From contig JAFZDV010000180.1 of assembly GCA_017560955.1 (NCBI GenBank), positions 1 to 7,182 on the forward strand: DNA of 7,182 nucleotides, written 5' to 3'. The notes under the pieces were generated by a model. It saw only the letters and a list, made by a program, of their open reading frames with translations. It was not told the origin of the DNA and did not search any database. Both the position numbers and the translations under genes were made by a program. Positions within the stretch are counted from its first letter, which is position 1. Each line of letters begins with the position of its first letter. This document shows, in pieces, positions 5,341 to 7,182 of this stretch. The DNA comes from Anaerotignum sp. (GTDB lineage Bacteria; Bacillota; Clostridia; Lachnospirales; Anaerotignaceae).

Positions 5341-7017
5341 TTACAGTTTGAAGGAGCTCTTCAGAGGAACGATACGATTGAATACCAGATGTTCTTCTGT
5401 TGTGTCCTTTGTATCTACGATGTAGTAACCGTTTCTCATGAACTGGAATCTTTCGCCTTTCTGTGCGTCTTTCACAGAAGGTTCTACGAAGCATTCTTTC
5501 ACTTCCAGAGAAGTGGGGTTCATGATCATTTCACCGTTAGGATCTTCGGGGTTATCCAGCATCATATGATCATACAGTCTTGCTGTAGCAGGTACATTTT
5601 CTGTAGCAGATACCCAGTGCAGAGTACCTTTTACTTTTCTGCCGTCAGGAGCGTTACCGCCTCTTGTTTCGGGATCGTATGTGCAGTGTACTTCTGTTAC
5701 AACGCCGTTTTCATCTTTCACGAAGTCTGTGCATGTTACGAAGTAAGCACCTTTCAGACGAACTTCCTTACCGGGAGCCAGACGGAAGAATTTTTTCACA
5801 GGTTCTTCCATGAAGTCTTCTCTTTCGATATAAACTTCTCTTGTGAAAGGAACTTCTCTTGTACCCAGATCAGCATTTTCGGGGTTGTTTTCCACTTCGA
5901 TCATTTCAGCCTGACCTTCGGGATAGTTTGTGATAACAACTTTCAGAGGATCCAGAACAGCCATAACAACTTTTGCTTTTGCTTTCAGGTCGTCACGGAT
6001 GCAGTAGTCCAACAGGCCGCTGTCAACCATGCTGTTTGCTTTGGAAACACCGATTCTTTCGCAGAAATCACGGATGGATTCGGGTGTATAACCACGGCGG
6101 CGCAGACCGCTGATTGTCGGCATACGAGGGTCATCCCAACCGTCAACCAGATTATTTTCTACCAGCGCACGCAGTTTTCTCTTACTCATTACTGTATTTG
6201 TCATACCCAGACGAGCGAACTCGATCTGTCTGGGAGGATTCACAACATAACCAGCTTCTCTTACAACCCAGTCGTACAGAGGTCTGTGGTCTTCGAATTC
6301 CATTGTGCAGATGGAGTGTGTGATACCTTCGATGGCATCTTCCAGAGGATGTGCAAAATCATACATAGGGTAGATGCACCATGCATCACCTGTTGTATGG
6401 TGTGTGGAATGAGAAATACGATAGATAACGGGGTCTCTCATGTTGATGTTAGGAGAAGCCATATCGATTTTCGCACGCAGTGTTTTGGAACCATCAGGGA
6501 ATTCGCCTGCTTTCATTCTTTCGAACAGGTCCAGATTTTCTTCCACACTTCTGTTTCTGTAAGGGCTTTCCTTACCGGGTGTGGACAGAGTACCGCGGTA
6601 TTCTCTCATTTCTTCCGCTGTCAGTTCACAAACGAAAGCTTTGCCTTCTTTGATCAGTTTTACTGCTACTTCATAATATTTATCGAAATAGCTGGAAGCA
6701 TAGTACAGTCTGTCTTCCCAGTCGAAGCCCAGCCATTTTACGTCTTCCTGAATGGATTCTACATATTCCACATCTTCTTTTGTGGGGTTTGTATCGTCGA
6801 AACGCAGATTACATTTACCACCGTACAGTTTTGCCAGACCAAAGTTCAGGCAGATGGATTTTGCATGACCGATATGCAGGTAGCCATTGGGTTCGGGCGG
6901 GAATCTGGTATTGATCTTATTCAGTTCGCCCTTCAGGTCGTCCTGGATGTAGCTATGGATAAAGTTACCAGTTGCACCCAGACCGCTGTTGTTTTCCATG
7001 ATTTTTTCTTCAGCCAT
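5341..7017 (-). CDS. glnS: Glutaminyl-tRNA synthetase
   Basis: Class Ib aminoacyl-tRNA synthetase that charges tRNA-Gln directly with glutamine using ATP; cytosolic. The 558 residues match the E. coli enzyme (about 554). The catalytic Rossmann fold shows [15 protein letters not shown] at 40-54, with HIGH at 48-51; the PPEPNG form distinguishes GlnRS from bacterial Glu[24 protein letters not shown] (starting at 210) and the following [11 protein letters not shown] are GlnRS-specific, and the second signature is MSKRK at 277-281. The C-terminal ~220 residues form the anticodon-binding beta-barrels, and there is no YqeY-like extension. AGGAGG (7030-7025) is 7 nt from the ATG, so the start is secure. 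The gene is monocistronic here, with its own promoter and a terminator shared with the convergent EamA gene. Many Gram-positive bacteria lack GlnRS and use GluRS plus GatCAB, so this gene may descend from horizontal acquisition; that is family knowledge, not visible here. Confidence 0.98.
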   Translation of the reverse strand: MAEEKIMENNSGLGATGNFIHSYIQDDLKGELNKINTRFPPEPNGYLHIGHAKSICLNFGLAKLYGGKCNLRFDDTNPTKEDVEYVESIQEDVKWLGFDWEDRLYYASSYFDKYYEVAVKLIKEGKAFVCELTAEEMREYRGTLSTPGKESPYRNRSVEENLDLFERMKAGEFPDGSKTLRAKIDMASPNINMRDPVIYRISHSTHHTTGDAWCIYPMYDFAHPLEDAIEGITHSICTMEFEDHRPLYDWVVREAGYVVNPPRQIEFARLGMTNTVMSKRKLRALVENNLVDGWDDPRMPTISGLRRRGYTPESIRDFCERIGVSKANSMVDSGLLDYCIRDDLKAKAKVVMAVLDPLKVVITNYPEGQAEMIEVENNPENADLGTREVPFTREVYIEREDFMEEPVKKFFRLAPGKEVRLKGAYFVTCTDFVKDENGVVTEVHCTYDPETRGGNAPDGRKVKGTLHWVSATENVPATARLYDHMMLDNPEDPNGEMIMNPTSLEVKECFVEPSVKDAQKGERFQFMRNGYYIVDTKDTTEEHLVFNRIVPLKSSFKL

Positions 7018-7078
7018 TGGTCGTCCTCCTATATTTTCATTCTTATTAGAAATATTTCACAACCTAGTATGATACTTT

Positions 7079-7107
7079 ATTATAATACAATGTCAGTTTG
7101 ATGGCAA
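7079..7107 (-). promoter_or_regulatory. Promoter of glnS
   Basis: On the minus strand TTGCCA (7107-7102, five of six to consensus), 17 nt, then an exact TATAAT (7084-7079). Transcription would start near 7072, giving a leader of about 55 nt that ends with AGGAGG. The leader is too short for a T-box element and shows no clear stem-loop. Confidence 0.85.
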
Positions 7108-7182
7108 GAAACAGGAAAAATTTTTTCTGAGCGAATACCTGTAATGAATCAATTGAAAAATCCTCCGAAAAAATGTAAAATA

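Noticed and set aside
7018..7078. Possible T-box or other riboswitch upstream of glnS.
   Set aside because: The leader from the predicted start is only about 55 nt, with no stem-loop, no T-box core and no terminator.
5317..7101. 594-codon open frame on the plus strand opposite glnS.
   Set aside because: It is in exact codon register with glnS and exists only because that gene avoids TTA, CTA and TCA. Its protein is Cys/Phe/His-rich nonsense, no ribosome-binding site precedes it, and it runs over the terminator and the glnS promoter.
7093..7152. Short minus-strand frame of 19 codons with a TTG start 8 nt after GGAGGA (7166-7161), just upstream of glnS; a possible leader peptide.
   Set aside because: It would end over the glnS -35 box, so it could not lie on the glnS transcript from the predicted start. 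The frame also runs open to the window edge. A single AT-rich frame with a chance Shine-Dalgarno is not enough.
7144..7182. Plus-strand ATG frame of 13 codons open to the right edge.
   Set aside because: No ribosome-binding site, very short, and of AT-rich low-information composition.

Overview
The window looks like a chromosomal housekeeping segment from a low-to-mid GC Gram-positive anaerobe, most likely a member of the Clostridia (Lachnospiraceae or a close relative). The reasons are strong GGAGG-type ribosome-binding sites, sigma-A-like TTGACA/TATAAT promoters, intrinsic terminators with U-tracts, a B. subtilis-type Fur box, a ProB without the C-terminal PUA domain, and a clostridial-style flavin oxidoreductase. 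The genus cannot be fixed from the sequence alone. I see no mobile element, CRISPR array, tRNA or rRNA.

Left half (1-3546, all minus strand): a compact operon read in the order proB (glutamate 5-kinase), a zinc-ribbon two-helix membrane protein, a DUF2085 polytopic membrane protein, 5-formyltetrahydrofolate cyclo-ligase, and proA (gamma-glutamyl phosphate reductase, cut by the left window edge). Most junctions are 1-4 bp gaps or overlaps, so the genes are probably co-transcribed and translationally coupled. ProB and ProA catalyse consecutive steps of proline synthesis, yet three genes unrelated to proline lie between them.

Middle (3563-4712, minus strand): a single-gene unit for an FMN-dependent nitronate monooxygenase/FabK-like oxidoreductase. 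It has an exact-consensus promoter and its own intrinsic terminator, which separates it from the proB operon. The protein carries an unusual C-terminal cysteine cluster.

Divergent unit (4790-5326, plus strand): a small single-domain EamA/DMT membrane transporter. A perfect 15-bp inverted repeat matching the Fur box lies just downstream of the predicted -10 box, so iron-dependent repression is likely. This is the most informative regulatory feature in the window.

Right (5341-7107, minus strand): glnS, a complete glutaminyl-tRNA synthetase with a clear promoter. It converges on the EamA gene and shares a bidirectional terminator with it. The last 75 bases (7108-7182) hold no gene I can support.

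The genes show a uniform codon bias, with TTA, CTA and TCA almost absent. This leaves very long open frames on the opposite strand, and these should not be annotated. I found no clear evidence of a wholly new biological system. The best leads are the Fur-controlled half-size transporter, the pair of cysteine-containing membrane proteins inside the proline operon, and the cysteine-tailed flavin enzyme.
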